From contig CABHPB010000148.1 in assembly GCA_902168115.1 (NCBI GenBank), positions 54,124 through 118,123 of the forward strand: a DNA stretch of 64,000 nucleotides. Reading direction: 5' to 3'. Positions within the stretch are counted from its first letter, which is position 1. Every line of letters begins with the position of its first letter. The translations under genes and the position numbers were made by a program. Origin of the DNA: an uncultured Methylopila sp. (GTDB lineage: Bacteria; Pseudomonadota; Alphaproteobacteria; Rhizobiales; Methylopilaceae). The notes under the pieces were generated by a model. The model was not told where the DNA came from. It was given only the letters and a program-made list of their open reading frames with translations, and searched no databases. Positions 22,247 to 30,512 of this stretch are shown piece by piece.

Positions 22247-23134
22247 TCAGGTGCCCTTGGCGACGATCGCCTCGTGCCAGGCGACCGCGCGGCGCATCAT
22301 GCCGAGGTGCTGGCGCTCGTACATGCGCCCGTCGACCTTGATCGCGCCGCGCCTCGCGTTCTCCTCGAGGTCGAAGGCGTCGATCACCTTCTGGGCCCGC
22401 TCGACCTCCTCCGCGCTCGGCGCGAAGCAGCTGTTGGCGGGCTCGATCTGGCTCGGATGGATGATCGTCTTGCCGTCGAAGCCGAGGTCGCGCGACTGAC
22501 GGCACTCTTCGCGGCAGCCGTCGACGTCGGAGATGTCGTTGAACACGCCGTCGAGGATGGTGAGGCCGTTGGCGCGCGCCGCCGCGAGCGCGAACATGAT
22601 CCACGGCATCATCGGCGCGCGGCCCTTCACCAGCTGCGCCCAGGTGTCCTTGGCGAGGTCGTTGGTGCCGAGCACGAAGCAGGTGAGGCGGCTGCCGGGG
22701 ACGGTGCGGCGCGCCTGCGCGATCTTCTCGATGTTGAGAATCGCGGCCGGCGTCTCGATCATCGCCCAGACGTCGATGTCCTCGGGCGCGTCGAGCGCCT
22801 CCAGCCGGTTCGCGATCGCCTCCAGCACGGCGGTGGACGAGACCTTCGGCATCAGGATCGCGTCGGGCCTCGCCTCGATCGCGGCCTTGAGGTCCTGCTC
22901 GCCCCACGGCGTCTGCGGGGCGTTGACGCGGATGATGAGCTCGCGGTCGCCATAGCCGCCGGACTTCACGGCGGCGCAGACCTGCTCGCGGGCGAGATCC
23001 TTGGCTTCGGGGGCGACGGCGTCCTCGAGATCGAGAATCAGGCTGTCGGCCGGCAGCTCCCTGGCCTTGTCGAGCGCGCGCTGGTTGGAGCCCGGCATGT
23101 AGAGCACGCTGCGGCGAAGGCGGAGGTCGGCCAT
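22247..23134 (-). CDS. CoA ester lyase, HpcH/HpaI (CitE-like) family
   Basis: This is a TIM-barrel lyase or thioesterase acting on malyl-CoA or citramalyl-CoA type substrates, Mg-dependent. The 295-aa protein has the signature R-R-S-V-L-Y-M-P-G-S-N near the N-terminus, L-I-L-D-L-E-D-A-V-A-P near residue 35, the metal-binding M-I-E-T-P-A-A-I-L and the C-terminal D-G-K-T-I-I-H-P-S-Q-I. The family includes CitE-like L-malyl-CoA lyase and (S)-citramalyl-CoA lyase, which cannot be separated here. No glyoxylate or serine-cycle genes are adjacent. Confidence 0.88.
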   Translation of the reverse strand: MADLRLRRSVLYMPGSNQRALDKARELPADSLILDLEDAVAPEAKDLAREQVCAAVKSGGYGDRELIIRVNAPQTPWGEQDLKAAIEARPDAILMPKVSSTAVLEAIANRLEALDAPEDIDVWAMIETPAAILNIEKIAQARRTVPGSRLTCFVLGTNDLAKDTWAQLVKGRAPMMPWIMFALAAARANGLTILDGVFNDISDVDGCREECRQSRDLGFDGKTIIHPSQIEPANSCFAPSAEEVERAQKVIDAFDLEENARRGAIKVDGRMYERQHLGMMRRAVAWHEAIVAKGT

Positions 23135-23237
23135 GCGGTGGCTCCCTTGGCGTGGACGGTCGGGAGCGTTCTAGCAGCAATGGCGCCGCATGTGCGCAGA
23201 GCGGACGTTCGACTTTGCGCGGGCGCGAAGGCGCAAC

Positions 23238-23268
23238 GAAAAAGCCGGGCTCGGGGCCCGGCTTTTTC
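23238..23268 (-). terminator. Intrinsic terminator downstream of the zinc ABC operon
   Basis: GAAAAAGCCGGGC pairs with GCCCGGCTTTTTC over a 5-base loop. On the minus strand the stem ends in a T tract, 127 bases after the znuA stop. The symmetrical A and T tracts would also allow plus-strand termination. Confidence 0.85.
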
Positions 23269-23394
23269 GATTTCGACGCCCCGGCCTGCGCGCCAGTACA
23301 TCCGTGGTCGCGCGGCCGAAGCGTCGTCCGGCGGACCGGACATTCGCTCAGTCTGCCGCTCCGTGGTTAACGCAGCGTAAACGCCGTCCGCCTC

Positions 23395-24303
23395 TCAGCT
23401 CGACAGCGCGGCGGTCAGCTCGCGCAGGTTCGAGCGCATCATGTCGAGGTAGGCGCCGGCGGGGCCGTCCTTGGGCGACAGCGCATCGGAATAGAGCGCG
23501 CCGCCGATCTTGGCGCCGGTCTCCTTGGCGATGCGCTGGGTCAGGCGCTTGTCGGTGATGTTCTCGACGAACACGGCCGGGATCTTCTCCGCCCTGATCT
23601 GGCGGATGATGCGCGCGACGTCCTTGGCGGAGGCTTCGGCTTCCGTGGAGACGCCCTGAGGCGCAAGGATCTCGAGGCCGTAGGCGGCCGAGTAATAGCC
23701 GAAGGCGTCGTGCGAGGTGATGATCTTGCGACGCTCCGCCGGCACCTTCGCCCAGGCCGCGCGGATCTCGGCGTCGAGCTCGTCGAGCTTGGCCAGATAG
23801 GCGGCGGCGTTCGCCTCGTAGGCCGCCTTGCCTTCGGGGTCGGCGGCAGTCAGCGCGTCGCGGATGTTGCCGACATAGGTCTTCACGTTGCGCGCGTCCT
23901 GCCAGGCGTGCGGATCGGTGACCTCATGGGTGTGGCCGTGCGCATGATCGCCGTCCTCGTCCTCCATCTCGCGCGCGCTGACGCCCTTCGAGGCGACGAT
24001 CACCGGCGCCTTCGAGCCGGACGACTTGGCGATCTTCGACATCCAGCCTTCGAGGCCGAGGCCGTTCTCGAACACGATCTTCGCCTCCGCGACCTTCTTC
24101 GCGTCGGCGGGGGAGGGGGAGAAGACATGCGCGTCGCCGTCCGGGCCGACGAGCGTCTCGACCGCGACGCGGTCGCCGCCGACCTGGGAGACGAGGTCGC
24201 CGAGGATCGAGAAGGTGGCGACGGCCTTCAGCGGCTCGGCGTGCGCCGGCGCGGAGATGAGGCCTGCGGCGAAGGCCGCGGCCACGAGGCGATTGAGCTT
24301 CAT
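23395..24303 (-). CDS. znuA: Zinc/manganese ABC transporter substrate-binding protein
   Basis: This periplasmic metal receptor hands ions to the permease. The 302-aa protein has a signal peptide (A-H-A cleavage near residue 22). Cluster A-1 metal ligands include H59 (D-A-H-V-F), H132 in T-D-P-H-A-W and the later S-H-D-A-F-G-Y-Y. A His/Asp/Glu-rich loop (residues 113-126) contains four alternating histidines, typical of zinc-specific ZnuA. It is the last gene of a four-gene operon, 16 bases after the permease, under a Zur-like operator at 26171. Manganese cannot be fully excluded, but the His loop and operator favour zinc. Confidence 0.9.
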   Translation of the reverse strand: MKLNRLVAAAFAAGLISAPAHAEPLKAVATFSILGDLVSQVGGDRVAVETLVGPDGDAHVFSPSPADAKKVAEAKIVFENGLGLEGWMSKIAKSSGSKAPVIVASKGVSAREMEDEDGDHAHGHTHEVTDPHAWQDARNVKTYVGNIRDALTAADPEGKAAYEANAAAYLAKLDELDAEIRAAWAKVPAERRKIITSHDAFGYYSAAYGLEILAPQGVSTEAEASAKDVARIIRQIRAEKIPAVFVENITDKRLTQRIAKETGAKIGGALYSDALSPKDGPAGAYLDMMRSNLRELTAALSS

Positions 24304-24319
24304 CGCAGAAAGATCCTTT

Positions 24320-25195
24320 TCAGGCTGCGCGATGGCGGCGCGCCGGGACGAGCCGCCAGACGAGGCCGCCGGCAGGGCCGAAGGCCATGGACAGGAGGTA
24401 GACCACGCCCGCCGCGAGGATGATCGCGGGTCCGGTCGGCACGCCGGCGTGGTAGGAGCCGAGCAGCCCGGCGACGCTCGCCAGCGCCCCGGCCGCCACC
24501 GCGACGCCGAACATCGGCGCGAGACGCTGCGTCCAGAACGGGGCCGTCGCCGCGGGTAGCATCATCACGCCGACGGCGAGCAGCGTGCCGAGCGCCTGGA
24601 AGCCGGCGACGAGGTTCAGCACCACGAGGCCTAGGAAGATGAGATGCGCGGGGCCGCCTGCGCGGCTGACCGAGGCGAGGAAGCCGGGGTCGACGCATTC
24701 GAGCACGAGCGGCCGGTAGACCAGCGCGAGCGTGACGAGCGTCACCGTCGCGACGCCCGCGAGCAGCAGCAGCGCGTCGTCGTCGAGCGCGAGCACCGAG
24801 CCGAACAGCACGTGGAGCAGGTCGACGTTCGAGCCGCGCAGCGAGACCATGGTCACGCCGAGCGCGAGCGACAGCAGGTAGAAGGCCGCGAGCGCCGCGT
24901 CCTCCTTCAGCGCGGTCGTGCGGGTCACCAGGCCCGCGAGCAACGCGACCGAGACGCCCGCGACGAGGCCGCCGAGCGTCATCGCCGGGAGCGAGAGGCC
25001 CGCGACCAGGAACCCGGCGGCGGCGCCCGGCAGGATGGCGTGGGCCATGGCGTCGCCGGCAAGGCTCATCCGTCGCAGCATCAGGAACACGCCGACGGGG
25101 CCAGCGCCGAGCGACAGCGCGAGCGAGCCGATCAGCGCCCGACGCATGAAGTCGAACTCGACGAAGGGGCCGATCAGGGCGTCGTAGATGCTCAT
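24320..25195 (-). CDS. znuB: Zinc/manganese ABC transporter permease
   Basis: This is an integral membrane component of the ABC-3 family, 291 aa, with about eight hydrophobic helices. The motif G-D-A-M-A-H-A-I-L-P-G-A-A-A near residue 47 is the conserved coupling region of ZnuB/TroC/MntB permeases. It follows the ATPase gene by 4 bases and precedes znuA by 16, as expected for one transcript. Confidence 0.92.
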   Translation of the reverse strand: MSIYDALIGPFVEFDFMRRALIGSLALSLGAGPVGVFLMLRRMSLAGDAMAHAILPGAAAGFLVAGLSLPAMTLGGLVAGVSVALLAGLVTRTTALKEDAALAAFYLLSLALGVTMVSLRGSNVDLLHVLFGSVLALDDDALLLLAGVATVTLVTLALVYRPLVLECVDPGFLASVSRAGGPAHLIFLGLVVLNLVAGFQALGTLLAVGVMMLPAATAPFWTQRLAPMFGVAVAAGALASVAGLLGSYHAGVPTGPAIILAAGVVYLLSMAFGPAGGLVWRLVPARRHRAA

Positions 25196-25199
25196 CAGG

Positions 25200-25946
25200 T
25201 CAGGCCGCGTGACTGTGGCAGACCGGCGCGCGGTCGTCGAAGGCCTCGGTCATGCCGCGCGCCTCCAGCAGGCGTTCGGGGCGCAGCGCCTCGGCGGTCG
25301 GACCCCATGAGATCGGCCGGCGCGCCAGCAGCAGCGTCTCCGGAAAGGCGTGGCGGACGGTTTCGAGGTCGTGCAGCACCGCGACGACGGTGCGGCTCTC
25401 GCCTCGCCAGCGTGCGACGAGGTCGAGAAGGTCGCGCACGGTGTCGGCGTCGATCGCGGCGAACGGCTCGTCCAGCAGGATCACCGGCGCGTCCTGCAGC
25501 GCGAGCCGGGCGAACAGCGCGCGCTGAAGCTGGCCGCCGGACAGCGTGCCGATCGGGCGGCGCTCGAAGCCGGTGAGGCCGACGCCCGCGATCGCGTCGC
25601 GGACCTTGGCGCGGCCCTTGGCGCCGACGCCGCCGAACGGGCCGATCTTGCGCCACAGCCCGGTCGCGACGAGGTCGAAGACGTCGATCGGGAAGGAGCG
25701 GTCGAGCGAGGCGGCCTGCGGCAGATAGGCGATTTCGCCGGACTTCAGAGCGCCGCGGTCGATGCGGCCGCCGAGCGGCTTCAGCGTCCCGACGAGGCCC
25801 TTCAGCAGCGTCGACTTGCCGGCGCCGTTCGGCCCGACGACGGCGAGCGCCGAACCCGGGGCGATCTCGCCGGTGAGGTGATGGACCGCCGGATGCCCGT
25901 CATAGCCGAGCGTCACGTCCTCGAAGCGGATGGCGGGGGCGCTCAC
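25200..25946 (-). CDS. znuC: Zinc/manganese ABC transporter ATP-binding protein
   Basis: It powers metal uptake by ATP hydrolysis. Walker A G-P-N-G-A-G-K-S-T is near residue 40, the signature L-S-G-G-Q-L-Q-R-A near 135 and Walker B V-I-L-L-D-E-P near 155. I place the start at the GTG at 25944-25946 because it overlaps the stop of the upstream His-rich gene in a GTGA arrangement, implying translational coupling; another GTG at 25958 adds four residues. The length (248 aa) is normal. The C-terminus ends with H-S-H. Confidence 0.9.
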   Translation of the reverse strand: MSAPAIRFEDVTLGYDGHPAVHHLTGEIAPGSALAVVGPNGAGKSTLLKGLVGTLKPLGGRIDRGALKSGEIAYLPQAASLDRSFPIDVFDLVATGLWRKIGPFGGVGAKGRAKVRDAIAGVGLTGFERRPIGTLSGGQLQRALFARLALQDAPVILLDEPFAAIDADTVRDLLDLVARWRGESRTVVAVLHDLETVRHAFPETLLLARRPISWGPTAEALRPERLLEARGMTEAFDDRAPVCHSHAA

Positions 25947-26137
25947 GAGACCGCCCACAGCACGCCGGCCCAGACGGCCGCGATCCCGACGGCCGCGATT
26001 GCGAGACGCTCGATCGCGGAGGCGCGCAGCAGCGAGGCGGCGGCGTCCTGCGCCACGGGGCGGCGAGGTCCGTGGTCGTGATGGTCGTGCGCGCCGTGCG
26101 AGTGGCCGGCGTGCGCGTGGTGGTGATGGTCGGGCAT
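25943..26137 (-). CDS. Histidine-rich small membrane protein at the head of the zinc operon
   Basis: This 64-aa protein has 11 histidines within residues 4-22, followed by a linker and one hydrophobic segment (about 43-62). There is no cleavable signal; it is probably a single-span membrane peptide whose His tail binds metal. Its stop overlaps the ATPase start, and the Zur-like palindrome lies 34-47 bases ahead of its ATG, so it is the first gene of the operon. A role in zinc capture, buffering or transporter assistance is inference. I know of no named family for it. Confidence 0.75.
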   Translation of the reverse strand: MPDHHHHAHAGHSHGAHDHHDHGPRRPVAQDAAASLLRASAIERLAIAAVGIAAVWAGVLWAVS

Positions 26138-26170
26138 GGGGTCGCGATCTGAGGATCGGTGACGATGCCG

Positions 26171-26184
26171 AACGTTATAATGTT
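26171..26184. promoter_or_regulatory. Zur-type operator candidate
   Basis: AACGTTATAATGTT is a 14-bp palindrome with one mismatched pair around TTATAA. It resembles the AT-rich Fur/Zur-family boxes seen before znu operons in alphaproteobacteria, where Zur with zinc represses uptake genes. It stands out in a G+C-rich region and lies just upstream of the His-rich gene. Confidence 0.7.
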
Positions 26185-26341
26185 ACGCACCACCGACGCA
26201 AGCCGCCTCGCGACAGGCGCGGCGGAATGTCCGCGTCGAGCGGGGAGGGTCGAACAAAAAATTTGGCGGCGAGTCGGTCCGGCGTGAACCGGCGCGTCCT
26301 TCGGGGCGACCCACGGTCAAGGCAGAACCGGAGGCACCGCC

Positions 26342-26590
26342 ATGACGACCGTAGACCTCGACCGCGCCGATTTCGCGCTTCTCGACGAACTCCGCCGCAC
26401 CGAACCCGTCTTCGCCGAGACCCGCCGCGGCGTGCAGGCGGCCTCGGAGTCCTACGACGACGGCCGCGGCACGATCCAGACCAGGGAAGAGCGGTCCCGC
26501 GCCTGGAGCGCGGTCATGGCCGGCGACCTGCTGGGCGTCGCGCTGCTCGCGTCTTCGGTCCTGTGGACCCTTTCGCCGGTGATCGCCTGA
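26342..26590 (+). CDS. Small hypothetical protein with C-terminal membrane segment, 82 aa
   Basis: The ATG is preceded by GGAGG at ideal distance, so the start is good. Residues 1-55 are polar and charged (many Arg, Asp, Glu); residues about 58-80 are hydrophobic, giving a tail-anchored layout. I do not recognise a family. It is convergent with another small membrane protein gene, 4 bases apart. Confidence 0.65.
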   Translation: MTTVDLDRADFALLDELRRTEPVFAETRRGVQAASESYDDGRGTIQTREERSRAWSAVMAGDLLGVALLASSVLWTLSPVIA

Positions 26591-26594
26591 CGGC

Positions 26595-26846
26595 TCAGAC
26601 GTCTTCCGTGCGCGCGTTCTTCAGCGCGCTCTTGACGAAGGCGACGACGGCCCAGACGCCGAGCGCGAGACCCGCGGCCTCGAGCGCATAGGCGCCGTAC
26701 TCGCCGAGGCCCAGAAAGCCCGCGACCGCCCAGCCGCCCGCGACCGCCGCCGTAATGGTCTGGGCCGCGATCAGGATGGTCGCCGAGACGATGGTGATCG
26801 TCCTGGCGAACGAGCTCTGGGGAACGTGGGTCGGGATGTCGGACAT
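26595..26846 (-). CDS. Small membrane protein, 83 aa
   Basis: I chose the ATG at 26844-26846 (M-S-D-I-P-T-H-V-P-Q), with AGGAG about 11 bases upstream, over 26876. Two hydrophobic segments (about 17-43 and 50-70), glycine- and alanine-rich, are followed by a charged tail. It has no recognised domain and sits divergently from the gamma-glutamyltransferase gene. Confidence 0.6.
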   Translation of the reverse strand: MSDIPTHVPQSSFARTITIVSATILIAAQTITAAVAGGWAVAGFLGLGEYGAYALEAAGLALGVWAVVAFVKSALKNARTEDV

Positions 26847-27004
26847 GACGGTCCGGGACTCCTGGCGGATCTTCAAAACAGCGGGCCTTTTAGCACGCGC
26901 CGCGCAAAGGTCGAGGCGTCAGTGCAATGCTGGGCGGCTTGCCCCCGCCGGCTGGCGCCTATAGCCCTTCGCCCGAATTTGACGGATCGGAGCGAGGGAC
27001 ATCC

Positions 27005-28600
27005 ATGGCGCTGACGGCAGCTTCGCCGCGCGGGGTCGTGGCCGCGCCGCACGCGGCGGCGGTCGAGACCGGCCGGGCGGTCCTCGCCGAGGGCGGCAAC
27101 GCCTACGAGGCCATGGTCGGCATGGCCGCGACCGTCGCGGTCGTCTACCCGCACATGAACGCGATCGGCGGCGACGGCTTCTGGCTGGTGCGCGAGCCCT
27201 CAGGCGAAGTCCGCTACATCGAGGCCTGCTCCACCGCGGGATCGCGCGCCACCATCGGCTGGTATCGCGACCGCGGCCATGACGTCATCCCGGCGCGCGG
27301 GCCGCTTGCGGCGCTGACCGCGCCCTGCGCCGTCGACGGCTGGCGCCTCGCGCTGGAGCTCGCCCGCGCGGGCGGCGGACGGATGCCGGCCGAGGCGCTG
27401 CTCTCGGACGCCGCGCGCTTCGCGCGCGAAGGCTTTTCCGTTTCTCCCTGCCAGGGCCGCACCGTCCCCAAGCTCGCCGCCGAGACCTATGCGGCGCCAG
27501 GCTTCGCCGACGTCTTCATGAAGGACGGAAAGCTGCTCGCCGAGGGTGAGACGCTGACGCAGCCGCGCCTCGCCGACACGCTCGACCATATCGGCCGGGC
27601 GGGCCTGCGCGACTTCTTCGAGGGCGACGTCGGGCGCGAGATCGCGAGCGACCTTGATCGCATCGGCGCGCCGGTGACGCGTGAGGACATTTCGAATCGC
27701 CGCGCTCGTCTCAGGTCGCCGCTCGAGGTGCGGCTGCGCGATGCGAGCGTCTTCAACTCGCAGCCGCCGACGCAAGGGCTGGTCTCGCTGATGATCCTCG
27801 GCGTGCTGGAGCGGCTGGGCGTCAGGTCCGACGAGGACGCCGCCTTCGTCCACGCCGCCGTCGAGGCGACCAAGCGGGCCTTCCGGATCCGCGAGCGCAT
27901 GTGCGTCGACTTCGACCGCATGCCGCTCGATCCGCAGGAGTTCCTGACACCGCAGGCGCTCGACCGCGAGGCCTCGGCCGTCGACGCCGCACGCGCGGCC
28001 CCCTATCCGCCGCAGCCTTCCGGCGACGGCGACACCATCTGGATGGGCGCGATCGACGGAGAAGGGCGCGCCGTCAGCTACATCCAGAGCATCTACTGGG
28101 AGTACGGCTCCGGCTGCGTGCTGCCGGCGACCGGCGTGCTGATGCAGAACCGCGGCGCGGCCTTCTCGCTCGACCCTGAGAACCCGAACGCGCTCGCGCC
28201 GGGCCGCCAGCCCTTTCACACGCTCAACCCCGCGCTCGCCGTCTTCGACGATGGCCGGGTCATGGTCTACGGGACCATGGGCGGGGAAGGGCAGCCGCAG
28301 ACCCAGGCGCAGATCTTCGCGCGCCATGTCTGGCTCGGCCGCCCGATCGAGGAAGCGCTGGCGGCGCCCCGCTTCCGGCTCGGTCGCTCGTGGGGGGAAA
28401 ACGACACCTCGCTCAAATACGAGCCCCGCTTCGCCGGCGAGGAAATCGACCGGCTGGCGCGCATGGGCCATGAGGTCGCGCCGTGGCCCAATACCTTCGA
28501 CGACGAGGCCGGCCATGCCGGGATGATCGTGCGCCACGCCGACGGGCGGATCGAAGGCGGCCACGATCCGCGCGCCGACGGCGGCGCGGCTGGGGCTTGA
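27005..28600 (+). CDS. Gamma-glutamyltransferase family Ntn-hydrolase
   Basis: The family comprises self-cleaving amidohydrolases or transferases. The 531-aa protein begins M-A-L-T-A-A-S-P-R-G-V-V-A-A-P-H. E-G-G-N-A-Y-E-A and V-Y-P-H-M-N-A-I-G-G-D-G-F follow, closer to oxamate amidohydrolase-like members (HpxW) than to classical glutathione hydrolases. The autoprocessing threonine is probably T344 in G-D-G-D-T-I-W. The motif P-F-H-T-L-N-P-A-L is present. There is no signal peptide, so it would act in the cytoplasm, unlike exported Ggt. It heads a same-strand run with phnM, DUF1045, DUF1007 and a Ni/Co exporter. Substrate unknown. Confidence 0.85.
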   Translation: MALTAASPRGVVAAPHAAAVETGRAVLAEGGNAYEAMVGMAATVAVVYPHMNAIGGDGFWLVREPSGEVRYIEACSTAGSRATIGWYRDRGHDVIPARGPLAALTAPCAVDGWRLALELARAGGGRMPAEALLSDAARFAREGFSVSPCQGRTVPKLAAETYAAPGFADVFMKDGKLLAEGETLTQPRLADTLDHIGRAGLRDFFEGDVGREIASDLDRIGAPVTREDISNRRARLRSPLEVRLRDASVFNSQPPTQGLVSLMILGVLERLGVRSDEDAAFVHAAVEATKRAFRIRERMCVDFDRMPLDPQEFLTPQALDREASAVDAARAAPYPPQPSGDGDTIWMGAIDGEGRAVSYIQSIYWEYGSGCVLPATGVLMQNRGAAFSLDPENPNALAPGRQPFHTLNPALAVFDDGRVMVYGTMGGEGQPQTQAQIFARHVWLGRPIEEALAAPRFRLGRSWGENDTSLKYEPRFAGEEIDRLARMGHEVAPWPNTFDDEAGHAGMIVRHADGRIEGGHDPRADGGAAGA

Positions 28601-28632
28601 ATGCGGCGCCGGATGCGGCCAGACATCCGCCC

Positions 28633-29778
28633 ATGAGCGGGGAGACGATCCTGACCAATGCGCGGCTGGTGCTCGGCGACGGGATCGTCGTCGGCACGCT
28701 CGTGCATGCGCACGGCGAGATCCGCGACGTCTCGCCCGGCCGATCTATGGCCGCCGGCGCGGTCGACCTCGAGGGCGACCTGCTGGCGCCGGGACTGATC
28801 GAGCTCCACACCGACAATCTCGAAAAGCACTTCTCGCCGCGCGCCGGCGTCATATGGCCGAACCCGCTGGCGGCGGCGCTCGCGCATGACGCGCAGATGG
28901 CGGCGGCGGGCGTGACAACCGTCTATGACGCGCTGTTCGTCGGCGGCTACGAGGTCGAGAACGACGCCCGGCGCGGCCTGTTGCCGACCATGGTCCGCGC
29001 CGTCGAGCGCGGGGTCGAGCTTGGCCTGTTCCGCGCCGAGCACCGGCTGCATCTGCGATGCGAGCTGACCGATCCTGAACTGACCGATCATCTGGCCCCG
29101 TTCGCGGACGGGCCGCTGGTCGCGCTCGCCTCGCTGATGGATCACACGCCCGGCCAGCGCCAGTGGCGCGACGTGTCGCTGCTGAAGCGTTTCATGGTCC
29201 GCGAAGGGCTTGCGGCGAAGGACGCCGACGCGCTGATCGAAAAGCGCATGACCGACGGGAAGCGGGCCGCCGCGTCGAACTGGCCGAAGGCGGTGGAGCT
29301 GTTCCGCGGCCGCGGGATCGTCATCGCAAGCCACGACGACACCACGGCCGAGGACGTCGAGCAGGCGAAGGACGCGGGCTGCGCCATCTCGGAGTTCCCG
29401 ACCTCGCTCGAGGCCGCGCACGCCGCACGGGCGTCCGGCCTCGCCACCGTCGGCGGCGCGCCGAACGTCGTGCGCGGCGGGTCGCATTCAGGCGGCGTCT
29501 CCGTGGTCGAGCTCGTCCGCGAGGACGCGCTCGACGCCCTCTCGTCCGACTACGTGCCGGCAAGCCTGCTGCAGGCCGTCGAACGGCTCGGCCGGGACGG
29601 GGACGCAGCGCTGGCGAAGGCCTTCGCGCTTGCGACCTCGCGGCCGGCGGCGATGCTGGGCCTCGCCGATCGCGGCCGCCTCGCGCCTGGCCTGCGCGCC
29701 GACCTGATCCGTGTGTCGATCGTCGACGAAACGCCGGTGGTGCGCAGCGTCGTCGTCGCTGGACGGAGCGTGATGTGA
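28633..29778 (+). CDS. phnM: Alpha-D-ribose 1-methylphosphonate 5-triphosphate diphosphatase
   Basis: PhnM removes pyrophosphate from the ribose methylphosphonate triphosphate in the carbon-phosphorus lyase pathway. The 381-aa length from the ATG at 28633 matches PhnM. The metal site I-E-L-H-T-D-N-L-E-K-H lies near residue 56; S-H-D-D-T-T, S-E-F-P-T-S and the G-G-S-H-S-G-G-V-S motif are typical. No phnGHIJKL genes are nearby, so either they lie elsewhere or this enzyme serves another phosphoribosyl substrate. It overlaps the following DUF1045 gene by 4 bases. Confidence 0.9.
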   Translation: MSGETILTNARLVLGDGIVVGTLVHAHGEIRDVSPGRSMAAGAVDLEGDLLAPGLIELHTDNLEKHFSPRAGVIWPNPLAAALAHDAQMAAAGVTTVYDALFVGGYEVENDARRGLLPTMVRAVERGVELGLFRAEHRLHLRCELTDPELTDHLAPFADGPLVALASLMDHTPGQRQWRDVSLLKRFMVREGLAAKDADALIEKRMTDGKRAAASNWPKAVELFRGRGIVIASHDDTTAEDVEQAKDAGCAISEFPTSLEAAHAARASGLATVGGAPNVVRGGSHSGGVSVVELVREDALDALSSDYVPASLLQAVERLGRDGDAALAKAFALATSRPAAMLGLADRGRLAPGLRADLIRVSIVDETPVVRSVVVAGRSVM

Positions 29779-30473
29779 GCGATCCGCGCTACGCGATCTA
29801 CTACGCCCCGCCGCCGGAGAGCCCGCTCTGGACCTTCGGCTCGGCGGTGCTCGGATATGACGCCGCGAGCGCGGAGCCGCGCGCGCCGCTTGCGCCTGCG
29901 GGCGTCGACGCGGCCGAGTGGACCGAAATCACCGCGCAGCCACGCCGCTACGGCTTCCACGGCACGCTGAAGGCGCCGTTCCGGCTCGCCGAGGGCGCCA
30001 GCGAGGACGATCTGGTCAAGGCGGGCCGGGCGTTCGCGCGCAAGCTCCGGGGCTTCGACCTGCCCGCCCTCGAGGTCGGACCCATCGCGACCTTCGCCGC
30101 GCTGAAGACGATCACCTCCTCCGAGGCGCTGGAGACGCTCGCGGCCGCCTGCGTCGAAGCGTTCGAGCCCTTCCGCCGGCCGCCGAGCGCGGAGGAGACG
30201 GCCCGCCGCCTGGAAGCTCCGCTGACCGATCGCCAGCGCCACTTCCAGGAGCGCTGGGGCTATCCTTACGTCTTCGAGGAGTTCCGGTTTCACATGACCT
30301 TGACCGGAAGCCTGCCCGCGGAGCGCGTCACCCCCATCGTCGACGGGCTCGCCGAGCTCTATGAGGAGCATGTCGGGCCCGCGATCTCGCGCGCCAACGC
30401 CGTCACCCTCTATGTCGAGGAGGACGCGCGCGAGGGGTTCCGGATCGTCGACCGCTTCGTGTTCGGTGCCTGA
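29775..30473 (+). CDS. DUF1045 protein, phosphonate-associated 2H-phosphoesterase-like
   Basis: The start is GTG at 29775, overlapping the phnM stop as GTGA, so the two are translationally coupled. The 232-aa protein has two H-x-T-L motifs (F-H-G-T-L-K near residue 59 and F-H-M-T-L near 174), the signature of the 2H phosphoesterase superfamily. DUF1045 proteins are commonly encoded with phn genes. It may open cyclic phosphate intermediates of ribose phosphonate breakdown, which is inference. Confidence 0.85.
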   Translation: MSDPRYAIYYAPPPESPLWTFGSAVLGYDAASAEPRAPLAPAGVDAAEWTEITAQPRRYGFHGTLKAPFRLAEGASEDDLVKAGRAFARKLRGFDLPALEVGPIATFAALKTITSSEALETLAAACVEAFEPFRRPPSAEETARRLEAPLTDRQRHFQERWGYPYVFEEFRFHMTLTGSLPAERVTPIVDGLAELYEEHVGPAISRANAVTLYVEEDAREGFRIVDRFVFGA

Positions 30474-30512
30474 GCGGGCCGCCCCGTTTCGGCCGCACTG
30501 GCGGAGGAAGCC

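Noticed and set aside
23350..23390. TTAA-N7-TAAA near the znuA end as a CtrA site
   Set aside because: Only a partial match, located downstream of a gene end rather than in a plausible promoter.
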